Source: Verticillium longisporum (Eukaryota > Ascomycota > Sordariomycetes > Glomerellales > Plectosphaerellaceae). Taken from it: a stretch of 64,000 bases of DNA. A model generated the notes under the pieces. It was given only the letters and a program-made list of their open reading frames with translations, did no database searches and was not told the DNA's origin. Shown one piece after another: positions 32,277 to 43,766 of this stretch. Numbering within the stretch: position 1 is the first letter of the stretch; each line of letters starts with the position of its first letter. The translations under genes and the position numbers were made by a program. The stretch lies in assembly GCA_019188255.1 (NCBI GenBank), contig JAETXT010000006.1, positions 5,208,001 to 5,272,000 on the forward strand, read 5' to 3'.

Positions 32277-34031
32277 ATGGGCTGGTTTGATCGCAAGAAG
32301 GTGGTCAAGGCGAATAAGACTGCCGAGCCGCAACTGCAACATCAGTCACAGCTACAACCACAGACACAACATCACCAAGTTCCCGCTCTCCCAGCGCCTC
32401 CATCCTACCACAACGCCGTCACGAACCAGCCGTCGCAGCAGTGGGCGCCGCCGTTCGGCTTTCAGCCTGGCTTCGGCCCTGCGCCTGTCGTCGTGAATCA
32501 GGTCCAGAACTTCTATGGCCTCGCCGACAACAACAACAACAGCGAAGCTCGCCCGCCGACGGCTCAGACGCAGCTCGTGGCCCGGCCCAAGCACCGGCAT
32601 GGTCAGCCACTTGATAAACCACAGTCGAAACCTGCGCCCAAATCATCCTGCGCCGCCCTGACGGTCCCCGACATGGCCGAGATCGAGGCCGGCTTCCACC
32701 CTCACGCCCAGGAGCTCATCCATCAGACCTCGCTTGCTGTGGACCTTTTGACCAACACGTTCGCCGCGGTCCTCGCCACAATCGACGAGCCTACGGCGCC
32801 AGAAAAGGAAAGCTCGCACAGCAAACCAGGCGCCAGAAAGACGCGGCCGTCCAAATCATCCACCAAACCGCCCGAGAAACCGCCCTGCTCCTCGCCCCTG
32901 GCCAAGATCTACGCCTACGCCAACTCGCGCCTCCCCTCGGACCTCAAGCCGCTGCGCCTCTACATCCCAACCTGGCCCCTCCTCTGCCTGGCCGCGCACT
33001 ACGCCGAGCGCGTCTACAGCTCGCGCCCAGACAGCCCGCACATCACGGTGGCCCCGGACCTTCGCACCGGCGCCAAAGCCATGCTCCTCGCGACCGCCAC
33101 CGCCGACGACGCCGCGGCCCTCGTGCTCGCCGTCCGCGGCTCCGCCAGCCTCGCCGACTGGGCCGTCAACCTGCGCGCCGCGCCCGCGAGCCCCGCCGGC
33201 TTCCTCGACGACGCCGGCAACCTCTGCCACGCGGGCTTCCTCTCCGTCGCGCGCGCCATGGCCGGCCCGCTCGCCGCGCGCCTGCGCCGCCCGCCCGACG
33301 CCGAGCCCCGCCGCCGCGCCCACAGCCTGCTCGTCACGGGCCACTCGGCCGGCGGCGCCGTCGCCGCGCTGCTCTTCGGCCACATGCTCGCCGTCGACGG
33401 CGGCCGCGGCCCGCTCGCTGACGTCGCGCGCTGCTTCAGGAGGGTGCACTGCGTTGTCTTTGGCTGTCCGCCCGTCAGCCTGCTGCCGCTGGCTCTGCCG
33501 CCCGGCACGCGGCGGAACCTGTTTCTCGGGTTCGTCAACGAGGGCGATCCCGTTGTCAGGGCTGATCGTGGCTACGTCAAGAGCTTGGTTGAGCTGATGG
33601 CGAGCCCGGTGCCGGTTGTCGGGAGACGCGAGAGGTCGGAGGAGAAGAGGGGCGAGGACCGACGGGATGACAAGAGGGATCGAGAAGCCAGGAGAGAACG
33701 ACAAGACAAGAGGGAGAGAGAAGACAGGAGAGAGAGGGACGACAGAAGGGCGAGAGAGAAAAAGTCAATGGCGCAGCTCATCGGGCTGGGACCGAAAGCT
33801 GCGTCCAGAGACGAGAAGCCCAAGAGGAGACGCAGACGACCTGTCTGGCCGGTGCCGACGAGCACCTTGAGCGTTCCCGGACGCATTGTCGTCCTACGCG
33901 GCGGACGGCCCGAGGCAGAGGGCACGAGGAGGAGCGTCGAGGCGAGACTGGACGAGGGTGTCGTCGCGCACATCACGACGGACGAGCAGCTGAGGAGTGT
34001 GGTCTGGGGGACCCCGTGGCGCACTCCATGA
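32277..34031 (+). CDS. Class-3 lipase-like alpha/beta hydrolase
   Basis: One exon, 584 aa, beginning MGWFDRKK. The first 150 residues are Gln/Pro-rich and low complexity. A lipase_3-type fold follows: ALVLAVRGSASLADWAVNL, then CHAGFL and the nucleophile elbow LVTGHSAGGAVAALL with Ser357. Further on, VFGCPPVSLLP and NEGDPVVRADRGYV would carry the catalytic Asp. A highly charged Arg/Glu/Asp repeat region (from about 455 to 495) separates this from a C-terminal segment (PGRIVVLRGGRPE...VVAHITTDEQL) that may supply the His. No signal peptide, so probably an intracellular lipase or monoacylglycerol-type hydrolase. Confidence 0.82.
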   Translation: MGWFDRKKVVKANKTAEPQLQHQSQLQPQTQHHQVPALPAPPSYHNAVTNQPSQQWAPPFGFQPGFGPAPVVVNQVQNFYGLADNNNNSEARPPTAQTQLVARPKHRHGQPLDKPQSKPAPKSSCAALTVPDMAEIEAGFHPHAQELIHQTSLAVDLLTNTFAAVLATIDEPTAPEKESSHSKPGARKTRPSKSSTKPPEKPPCSSPLAKIYAYANSRLPSDLKPLRLYIPTWPLLCLAAHYAERVYSSRPDSPHITVAPDLRTGAKAMLLATATADDAAALVLAVRGSASLADWAVNLRAAPASPAGFLDDAGNLCHAGFLSVARAMAGPLAARLRRPPDAEPRRRAHSLLVTGHSAGGAVAALLFGHMLAVDGGRGPLADVARCFRRVHCVVFGCPPVSLLPLALPPGTRRNLFLGFVNEGDPVVRADRGYVKSLVELMASPVPVVGRRERSEEKRGEDRRDDKRDREARRERQDKREREDRRERDDRRAREKKSMAQLIGLGPKAASRDEKPKRRRRRPVWPVPTSTLSVPGRIVVLRGGRPEAEGTRRSVEARLDEGVVAHITTDEQLRSVVWGTPWRTP

Positions 34032-36337
34032 GACTCTACGCTGGTCGCGTCGAGACTCTAGCTGTCGGTGCTGTTTTGGGCCGGCGAGGAGGGCCTGGAG
34101 AGGACTAACGTGGGCTTGATTCGGCGTTGGCCATATGATACCATCAGATGAAGTTACGAATGTTTATCAACTCTAAATAGGAGCCAAGCTAATTGACAAT
34201 ACACTGCAACCCTCCGTCGTGGACTTTGGATCGTGCTGCATTGCCGGTGGATTCATGGCGCACATCTCGACTCAAGGGCCCTGCCAAGGCTTCACTAGCT
34301 GGCCCATGCCTGCTCTTGGCATTCACCAGGTGGTAGTCAGCGGCGTCAAGGCAACTAGAGAAGAGCCGCCGAAGCCATTTGGGAATAGTTGGCGTAAGCA
34401 TCGACGTGAGATCAACTACACGCCACAATCAAGCTGAAGAGGGTTTGTTTCTCAAATACTAGGAATGAAGGGAACATCCTTGCAGTTGTGGAAGCCAGCT
34501 CAACTTTATCGTAAGCTTGTTGCCTCGCGTTCTCTTATTTTGGGATCCTCCACTTGTCAGGAAGAGGTAATGTAGGGTTCCCCGTGGAGTCGTTTCCGGC
34601 TCCGAGTTGCCGTGCCAAGCCCCGCGGCATAAACGCCTTGTCCTCAACCTCAAACCAGCAAACCGATTCCAAGGCTTGATTTGATCACACCGGCGGTTAC
34701 TTTTGTGCCGATTCTGTTTAGATGGTTACATGTCTATAACGAAGCTTCGTATCATCGTAGCTGGTCCTGCATATCGTACAACCTTGAGAAACAGACGGTC
34801 CGCTGGCGGAGACTTTATGCAGCTCGTTTCCAGATACTCGTAAACTAATATGGCTGCAACCGGAATCGACGGAGTGCAGCAACGTGCCGTTGAGTCGTAA
34901 CCATCGAGGTCCGCACCCTATCCCAAGGAGAATCGTGGAAACACTTTGGTTGCCAATGAGAGACGGGATGCCCTCAGCGTGGCTACTGAAAAGGCATCAT
35001 AGTTGTGGTCTGCATGACAATCGATAGAAACGTTTAGTCGACACCGACTCTCGTCGACAGGATCCGCACAAGTTCGGGGCACAGGATTCAGACAGTGCTT
35101 GAAGCTGAGCTGTTCTCAGTTCCCCCGTAGGACACCACAACAAATGACCGAACGAACCGGCCGGATGATCAGACCAAAACATGGTGCCGTGTTCATCAGC
35201 CCCGAATCGCAACCCCACAAGCGCACCAAGTAGATCCTGGTACAGATGCGCGCCTACCGTTGAGTCCCGGACATGTTCTGCTCCCATTGTGGCCATAGAT
35301 CCGCACGCCCTATCACCACCGCCTTTCTATCAGCCCCCGCATCACCAGAATGTGCGACAGCCCGGCTTTGTTAGTCGTCGGACATGGCTACGCCTTCTTT
35401 CTCCGGTATAGCCTCGGTCCGTGCCGACTCAAATCAGTCTCAGGGGTTCGAATCGGGCTTACTCTAATGTGTTGGGGGTCCGGCCTTGCTATCCATGACT
35501 CGACATCAACCTCTATGGGCGTGCCACCAGTGCACCCGAAAGGCCCGGGTGGAACAGATGAACCAAAGTATAATAGATGAACCGGCTCCTCTGCCCTTGC
35601 CCACCTGCCCAGTCACGACTCACTCAGCACCGTCCACGGTCACCGTCCTTGCGATCTCGCATGAATGAGTGCCGAGACATGGGTCACTGCCTACACAGCA
35701 CTTCGCCAAGGCGAGCTCACTGGGGTGGAGATTTATCGAATTATCGAATAGAGTATCTGTCGGCCAAGTTCGGGCTGTCCGGGCCAAGACGACGATTTGA
35801 TCTTTTGGGATTTGCGCTTAGACGATTGACTGGGCTACTCCAGGGTCTTTGAGCCACGCCCTTTACTGAAAGAGGCAAGGCATTCTCTTCTAGCAGGTGA
35901 CAGCTGCTATTCAACAGAGTGCTATTCATGTCCACCTCTTGGGGGCGGAGCCGCTCCGCAGCAATGTATTTGCCTGGGTAGAGGATACAGCTAAGCCTAC
36001 CTTAGCGGCTAGCCTCACGATGTTCGTGTTCGCATCGTTAACGATGTCCGTCGACCGAGCTCGACATGAGTCGTATGCCTCAAGGACCCCTGGCATCTAG
36101 ACACTGCAGCAAACATGACAGCCAAGACAGAATGAAGTCGGAAGCCCGGTGTGTCAACCAGCCGCTCTGTCTGCAGAAGGGTGGTCGATGGAAGGCCAAG
36201 GCAACTACATCTCCGGACATGATCAAAGTATATAAGAAGGACGATCACCGCTCCTTGGCTTATTTTGCTTCTCTTCATCTCATCACCTAGCCTCATTCTC
36301 TCTCTCATCATCTAAACAGCCATCTGCACCTGCTACG
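34032..36337. other. 2.3-kb intergenic region, no gene seen
   Basis: Normal to slightly AT-rich DNA between the lipase-like gene and the Nep1-like gene. No open frame with family features and no RNA gene were recognised. The last 150 bp are the Nep1-like promoter. Confidence 0.55.
36229..36235 (+). promoter_or_regulatory. TATA box of the Nep1-like gene
   Basis: TATATAA lies 103 bp before the ATG, followed by a pyrimidine-rich CTTCTCTTCATCTC leader, a typical strong fungal promoter. Confidence 0.6.
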
Positions 36338-37100
36338 ATGCTTCCCTCCGCAGTCTTCTCGGTCTTTGCCCTCGTCGGCAGCGCCTTGGCTCAGCAGCCC
36401 CCCAAGGTTAACCACGACAGTATCAACCCCGTCCGCGATACTCTGGGGCCCAACGGCGACATGATCAGGAAGTTCCAGCCTCTGCTTCACATTGCCCACG
36501 GTTGCCAGCCTTACTCCGCTGTCAACACCCGCGGTGAGGTCAAGTAAGATACGCAGCACTCCCTTCAGCTTCCACAAAGCTCCACGCTAACACATATTCT
36601 GCAGCGCCGGTCTCCAAGACAGCGGTACCACCGCAGGCGGCTGCAAGGAAACCAGCAAGGGCCAGACCTACGCCCGCTCCATGACCCTGAACGGCCAGTT
36701 CGGCATCATGTACGCCTGGTACTGGCCCAAGGACCAGCCCGCCGACGGCAACCTCGCCAGCGGCCACCGCCACGACTGGGAGAACGTCGTCATCTGGTTC
36801 AACTCGAACAACGCAAACCAGGCCGGCATCCTGCGCGGCGCCGCCTCGGGCCACGGCGACTACAAGAAGGTCAACAACCCCCAGCGCAACAACAACAACC
36901 TCCACGTCGAGTACTTCACCAGCCTCGGCAAGAACCACGAGCTGCAGTTCAAGACGTCGCCCGGCCGCACCTACTGGATCTGGGACTGGGACAGGATGGA
37001 CACCACCGTCCAGGGCGCCCTCAACCGCGCCGACTTTGGCAGCGCCAACTGCCCCTTCAACAACAACAACTTTGAGAGGAACATGCGCGCCGCGTTTTAA
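36338..37100 (+). CDS. Nep1-like protein (necrosis-inducing NPP1 family)
   Basis: Exons 36338-36543 and 36605-37100 (61-bp intron with CTAAC branch) encode 233 aa. A signal peptide of about 18 residues precedes QQPPKVNHD. The NPP1 domain contains the hallmark heptapeptide GHRHDWE at 122-128, which binds the divalent metal, and the two cysteines typical of type-1 members. The family are secreted cytolysins that act on plasma membranes of dicot plants and also trigger immunity; some members are non-cytolytic. The gene looks complete, with the motif unaltered. Whether this copy is toxic cannot be told from sequence. Asn-rich loops near the C-terminus are unusual but cause no frame break. Confidence 0.93.
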
Positions 37101-38094
37101 AGGCTCGACGCGCGGCTCGCCAGTCCTGGATTCCATCTGGGCACGCACCTTGGCTCTTTCTCCTCCCGCCTTGGCTTGGCTTCTTGAGGCTAGTCGAGTG
37201 CTAGCATAGGTCCTGTACATAGCTTGTTCTGAATTACATACAACTCTGCCTGTCGAATTTGGTCTTGCATTTTGTGATCGAGTGTGTAAGCTTTTACACA
37301 GGTCGATACATGACCAGTGCGTTGATTAGATTCTTTCGTTGCTCTATTCATGGGTAGGTTCCCAGGAGCCCTGTCGTGATCCCGAAAACTCAAATAAACA
37401 GCATCATGAACTTTATAAGGCCACCATGCACTGCAGTTGATGTTCCTTTGGAGTGGAACACCCCACTACCTTACCACAAGCAGTGCAGCGGCAAGCAAGC
37501 TTGAGTCTTAACTTAATTGCAAGGAAACTGCTGCGGCATTGAGAAATCAGAGCCAATTCCAATGATTGGGGCACTCCGGAACCCAGCACATATGTCAAAA
37601 GACCAGACACTCACGACCAAACACTGCAGATACAGCTCAATTCCAATATGACGATGATCGCATCGACTTGGTATGACATCGGACTGCGATCTCGTTCGAT
37701 AGACGAAATGCTAGTTTGCTGACATACACGTTGGGTGCGACAGCTTGGAAAAATGCTCGGCAACTGGTCCTGTGCCAGGACGTACACAATGACGGGATCC
37801 GGCGGGGATGGGGCCGATGGAGAGCTAGATCGACAGGATGACTTCCGCTGAGGAGACTTCGCGCTCCGGGGAACCGATGCCGCCAGTAATAGTCGAGGTG
37901 ATCATCGGGGGCGCTAAGCAGCAAAGCAGGAAAGTTTGAACTGTCCTACAAGTTCTTTGATGGTTTTATGTTTCGGTAAGCAGTGAGGACATCTCCTTAT
38001 CATCGTAACGCCGCCCATTCTTCGTGCCTCGTCCATACGCTGCCCTGAGGATAATTCACCCAAGTATTACACCAAATAGAGATATCGAGACAAA
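37101..38094. other. Intergenic, upstream of the GH31 pseudogene
   Basis: About 1 kb without a supported gene. It contains TCCGGCGGGG at 37798-37807, a 10-mer repeated at 43877-43886 upstream of the sugar transporter. Confidence 0.5.
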
Positions 38095-40187
38095 ATGCTC
38101 TACGAAAAAGACGGGCGTCTGGTATACTCCTATGACGGAGAAAAGCTCTGGATCGAGCCCTGGTCTGCCAATGCTTTCCGCGTCCGAGCCACCAAGCTCT
38201 CCACGATGCCGACAGAGAACTGGGCCCTGCAACAGCCTCTTCAGACCGGATCCCAGCCAACAATCTCGGTTTCAAAGGAACAGGCCACCATCACGAACGG
38301 CAAGATAGAAGCTGTGGTCACGAACCGCGGCAAAGTCACCTTCTACAACGCCACCGGAACCGTCGTCCTCGAAGAATACGCGCGTAACCGCCGCGACGTG
38401 CTCGACCCAAACTGCAGCGCCATTGAAATCGAGGCGCGCGAGTTTAAGCCCATCAGAGGCGGCGATTTCCACCTGACGATGCGCTTCGAGAGCCTCGATC
38501 CAAGGAAGAAGATATTCGGCATGGGCCAGTATCAGCAGCCGTACCTCGACCTCAAAGGCCTCGACCTGGAGATGGCGCAGCGAAACTCACAGGCCAGTGT
38601 ACCCTTTGCCCTCTCCTCGCTCGAGTACGGGTTTCTCTGGAATAATCCGGCCACAGGGCGGGCCGTGTTCGGCAAGAATGTCACCAGCTTCGAGGGCTAT
38701 GCCACTAAGGCGCTGGACTACTGGGTTGTCGTCGGGGACACACCGGCAGAGATTTCAGAGTCTTATGCCCAGGTGACTGGGACGGTCCCGATGATGCCGG
38801 AATACGGACTGGGGTTCTGGCAGTGTAAACTGCGGTACGAGATGCAGGAGGAGGTCTTGGAGGTGGCGCGGGAGTATAGGCGGCGCGAACTGCCTATCGA
38901 TCTGATCGTCATCGACTTTTTCCACTGGCCTATGCGAGGTGAATGGAAGTTTGAAAGTGCTCATTTCCCTGATCCAGGTACGCATTTCTGAGTCTGACCT
39001 CGGGTGGTAGGTGGCCCCCAAAGAAGACAAGCATTTTAACCGGTAATGTCCATCACAGACGCAATGGTTCGAGAGCTTCGCGAGCTGCAGATTGAGCTCA
39101 CGGTCTCAATTTGGCCTACTGTGGACAAACGCTCGCAAAACTACCAGGAGATGATGGAGCGTGGCTACTTGGTTCGCACTGAGCGCGGCATTCGCACCAA
39201 TTTCGATTTTGGCGGGGAAACCGTCTATTACGATTCAACCAACCCAGATGCCCGTAAATATGTTTGGAACAAGGCAAAGCAGCATTACTATGCCGAAGGA
39301 ATCAAGGTATTCTGGCTAGATGAAGCCGAACCGGAGTACTCTGTCTATGACTTTGATAACTATCGGTACCACGCTGGACCGACTCTGAGCGTCGGAAACA
39401 TCTACCCTCGGGATTACGCAAGGACGTTCTACGAGGGGATGGAACAAGAGGGGCACACCAATATCGTGAAACTTCTTCGTTGCGCCTGGGCCGGCAATCA
39501 AAAGTATGGCGCCCTTGTTTGGAGCGGCGACATAGCTTCTTCCTGGGCGAGCTTCAGAAACCAGCTGGCGGCTGGCCTCAACATGGGCATTGCAGGCCTG
39601 CCATGGTGTACGACGGATATCGGCGGGTTTCACGGGGGCAATCCGGATGACGAGGCTTTCCGCGAGCTTTTCGTGCGCTGGTTTCAATGGGGAACCTTCT
39701 GCCCCGTCATGAGACTGCATGGCGATGAGAGCCGAAGAAGGGGACCGGCGAGGCCTCGCGCAGTGGAGCGCCGAACGAAGTGTGGTCGTATGGCCCGGAA
39801 GTGTACGAAATCTGCCGCAAATATTTGCGCATCCGGGAAGACTTGCGCTCTTACACTAGGCAGTTGATGAAGGACGCGCATGAGAAGGGATCACCAGTCA
39901 TGAGACCCTTGTTCTGGGAATTTCCCGCAGATCCGGAGAGTTGGGAGGTCGAAGATCAGTACATGTATGGCGACAGGTACCTTTGCTGTCCCGTTCTGAA
40001 GCCTGGCGCTAGAGAAAGAGAGTTGTATCTTCCCCGGCTTCCAGAGGTCGAGGAATGGGCTCCATTCTCCGCCGAAACCGGTGGCCAGTCTTATGGGGGA
40101 GATCAAAGGATTAAGGTGGATTGTCCATTGGATTCGATGCCAGTCTTTGCCCGGCGCAGGGTCTTTGCCCGGCGCAGGAAGTTTTGA
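38095..40187 (+). pseudogene. GH31 alpha-xylosidase, 1-bp deletion frameshift
   Basis: Exon 38095-38977 joins 39059 through an 81-bp intron (GTACGC...CACAG); unbroken it would encode about 670 aa. The YicI-type GH31 enzyme removes xylose from xyloglucan oligosaccharides; no signal peptide, so cytosolic. Nucleophile Asp382 is in FWLDEAEPE and acid/base Asp452 in WSGDIASS. At the conserved HGDREP motif one base is missing after GAT at 39724-39726. The sequence then runs out of frame to a stop at 39867, whereas the expected APNEVWSYGPEVYEICRKYL continues in the next frame to 40187. The catalytic barrel up to that point survives, but the C-terminal beta-domains are lost. The site is not a homopolymer, which argues against a simple sequencing slip. 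The tail also has an 18-bp tandem duplication. Confidence 0.85.
40143..40178 (+). repeat. 18-bp in-frame tandem duplication at the GH31 3' end
   Basis: GTCTTTGCCCGGCGCAGG is repeated exactly, adding VFARRR twice just before the stop codon in place of the usual VFVRxG-type end. Confidence 0.85.
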
Positions 40188-40489
40188 CGACCATTTCGTG
40201 GGTAGATTGTGTGGTTGAATCTTGGTATACATGTGGTGAAGAAATAGATGGACACTGAATCTTTGTCACCCTTGACTTGGGGCTGATCACAAATCAGACC
40301 ACATCACCAAGAAAGCAGGAAAGCAGGAAAGCACATCCCCCGACGCCCCTTCCCCAAGCTCTATGCGCAACCCCGCACTGCCTCCACACTACAGGGGTCC
40401 AGTGGTGCCTTCCCCAAAGTTCAGGGAACTCGCCCGGCTCTAAGTACCTAGGTACTGCAAGGCGACCTACCCTGCCCCGACATCAAGTC

Positions 40490-43400
40490 ATGGGTCTCCT
40501 GCATCATCTCTCAGATCCAGCTCCTCGTCCTCAACCGCCAATCGTTCCTCTTTCGCAAGATATTCAGACATGTTCGGGGTCCGGCCAAGTGGACGACCCT
40601 TCTCGCCGCGTGTTTCGACGCGCTCCCATCCAATGCGACATCTGCGAGACCACATTGGAGCGCCAGGAGCATCTTACGAGACACCTGCGAATCCACACCA
40701 GCGAGCGGCCCTTTAGCTGCTCTGTTTGTGGCAAGGCGTTCTCCCGACAGTGAATCAATCCCTTCCAGGTCTTGCCTCTTACCAAAGTGGGGATCAACCG
40801 CTGACGTTGGACATTTCAGAGACGTCCTGAGCCGCCACGCCGCGACACACGATCTTGATCGTCACAATGAAGTCGGCACAAGTGGAAGGGCCTGTCGAGA
40901 ATGTGCCGTGAGCCGTGTACGATGCACCAAGGGCAACCCTTGCCGACGTCGCTCAATGAGAAGCCCAAAATGTGACTACCCAACGGTCAAGAAGCGAAAG
41001 GCTGCGTCGCTCAATTCCATCGATTGCTCCCGGAATTCAGAGGCTCAGTCCCCGATCGCGATGAGTCCGTCCACCGTGGGCCATGGCCATGCAGACAGTG
41101 TATGTGAGCAGGCCTACAGTAACAACCAGAATCTTCAACCTAGTACCGACGAAGGCGCCACGGTCCCGGATCGCCCTGACTGGCAACGGTTGGCAGATTC
41201 AACCAATATTTTGGAGTTCCAGAGCGGATTGGATCAGGGGGCAAGCTACATGAACGACCTGTCGCCTCGTTTCCCGCTACGACAACGGGCCTGTCCACCA
41301 TAAACTGGTTGTCTCCAGAGGAGCAGAATATTCCTGATTGGTCAAATCAACTAGCCGGGATGTCTTATGGGAGCATTGAAACCGACGTCATGGTCTCCCA
41401 GTTCTTCTTCACCACTCTGCCGCAGCCCGAGGCTCCTAGCGACGCTACCTATCATCATCCTACGGTTTCTGGTGGTATCTCGAGAAATACAAGGCCTGCG
41501 ATTACCGACCTATCTGCAGAAAGCGTGCCAGGGTCAAGTCCTGAGACCGAGGCCATCAACCGTTCAGTGGCCGAGTCAAGTTCCGCGACAGGTTCCCATC
41601 CGCGCAGCACTGGACGACCACGAAAGCGGAAGTACTACGTGGAGGGCGCTGCTGTTAGTGCGCCCTTTCAAGGTCACTCTGCTCAGGACCAAGATGAGCT
41701 TGCCACGTTGGCTACGGGCAGGTCAGCCGATGGACTAAACCCGGTCGAGCCAACACATTCATCCCCCGTCGGAGATGCTTCGCACGCGTCCCCTATAACC
41801 GGAGGTTTGTCAAATCTTGCTTACGAGAACTTCATCCGCGGTCTTCAGATCGAGACCCAGGATGAGGGCATCGAATTAGATTTGGATGATTTCCCAACCT
41901 ACGTGCAGCTCAACCATTTTGTACATTTATACTTCAGAAGGTTCCACCCGACACTGCCCTTCCTTCGCCGAAGTACTTGTTTCTGCGAGGAGCCAGGCCA
42001 CTGGCTTCTACTCCTGGCAGTAGCATCGGTGGGTGCAAGGTATTAACTCGGTTCGAATGGTCCGCGGTCGCGGAATCTATTAGCCGATTTACTGCGTGCT
42101 TCTCTTACTCGCCGTTTCCATCGATTTGGTGAGGACGAAGGCGAAGACACCTAGGTACCTGGTGTTGCAGGCGCCGGCAACTGGTGCCTTGATCTGCTCA
42201 CCCTATAAGCTGCTATTCTTAACTCCATTAATATGTTGCACAGCGGTTAAAACTCTATTACGAGACGTGCACTTGCTGAAAAGCAGTTCTTAATCGATGC
42301 CTGTCTTGATATGGACTTGCTTGGAAACACATACCCAGATACAACCACCCTGAGGCAATCGGGTCGGCTGCAATCGATTCAGGAATGGACACACGCTCAG
42401 TCTCGCGGGAGAACAGGCCTGATGGTCTGGGTATGTTTCTCATCCGGAGGGAGACAAGCATGCAAAGGCTCATACATCATCTAGTTACTCGATTCCATAG
42501 CTGCCTTCCAATTCGGTGGCAAACCTGGGCTCAAACTAGGTGACGTGCGGTCATTACTACCGTGCAGAGAAGAAGTTTGGGACTGCCCAACTATAGAGCA
42601 GATTGCTGAGGAAGCCTCCCACTCAGGCAAGTCTAGCGGAATGGTTGGATACTGTTCACCAACTGATAGCTCGGCTAGTCACACTTCTCCGAACAATTGA
42701 GTTTCTCTACCTCGAAAAGAGGTTGCCGCCAAAGCTGAGCCAGTTCAGTATCCAGATTATGGTTTACGCTATATCTCGAAGGACGAGAGAAGCCATCGAG
42801 CAGCACACATTCCCTCTTTCATCCTGGATACCGAGCGCCAGTATCAATAAACGCCTAAATTCAGAACATATGGAGGAGACGTGGCCACCCTCTCTCCCAA
42901 TCCTCTCCAAGTGGCGAAATAGTGCTTGCGATTGTATGGACATTCTGCATTGGGATGCCAACAGCATGGCTGCGAGAGCCGGAGGCTGGGAGCACCCTAT
43001 CATTCTGCATCTTCATCTCTCGCGGCTCTTAATCTTGGCACCAGTCGAACATGCACAGGTTCTTACAACGACATTAGCATACAGGGCCCAAAGTAGGCCC
43101 TCAGACGGTGCTAAATACGCCCAAGCACGAAACCACTTGGTCCAGTGGGCCATTTGTGATCAACATAAAGCAAGGCTTAGTATCCTTCATGCTGGAGCGT
43201 TGTTGTGGCACATCCGTTGTTACAGCTCTGGCAACTTCCTCGAGCCATTCTCGATCTATTTAGCGACTATCGTAATTTGGGCTTATAGTGTGTTCGTACA
43301 GTCGGTTCGGCAGCAGACAAATCTTGAGACACAAAACCCAGACTCTCGGCCAGTCTTCGCAACGACCTCGCTCGCCCCAGCTTCGTCCGTTGCAGGACCT

Positions 43401-43766
43401 GAATTAGTGTCAGACGAGGACACGGAGGAAAGCCCCGAGCCGTCCTTCATTCATCTTGATCGGCCATGCGATGACGAAATGGTTCAGACATACGTTCGAC
43501 TAGGAGACAGAATGTCTGCTTACATGTCGAGAGTCGGCAACATTCTTGACCCGGGAGCGCCTAGGAAGATAGTTCACCAGGGCCACAGACTCCTGACATC
43601 GCAGCGAGAGGGTTCTCGTGGAGCCATCTTTGACAAGGTGAGGACAGACTCGCCGAAACAAGACCACGACGGTCAGGCTTCCGCTTGGGGCATCGAGCGG
43701 TGTTTTGCAGAACTATTGGAGCGCCTAGCCGCGGCAACAGTAGGCAAGGATCGCCATCCACTGTAA
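40490..43766 (+). pseudogene. Dual C2H2 / Zn2Cys6 transcription factor, multiply broken
   Basis: The ATG at 40490 begins a fungal regulator. Two C2H2 fingers (CDICETTLERQEHLTRHLRIH and CSVCGKAFSRQDVLSRH, the second spanning a good 70-bp intron at 40750-40819) come first. A Zn2Cys6 cluster at 40893-40973 has the fifth Cys replaced by Arg (CGC at 40950-40952). The fungal_trans domain follows in pieces: FVHLYFRRFHPTLPFLRR near 41950, FLIDACLDMDLL near 42290, FQFGGKPGLKLGDVRSLLPC near 42510 and a 387-codon tail 42603-43766. The frame shifts near 41262, stops occur near 42046-42210, and another shift lies near 42620. Splice sites within it are still sound. It lies between a broken GH31 and a sugar transporter and was probably their regulator. 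Confidence 0.8.

Noticed and set aside
32856..33704. 282-codon minus-strand frame in the lipase-like gene
   Set aside because: Antisense shadow with Ala/Gly/Arg-rich composition.
35446..35456. GGGTTCGAATCGG, resembling a tRNA B box
   Set aside because: The flanks do not pair as a T-stem and no A box or acceptor stem is present.
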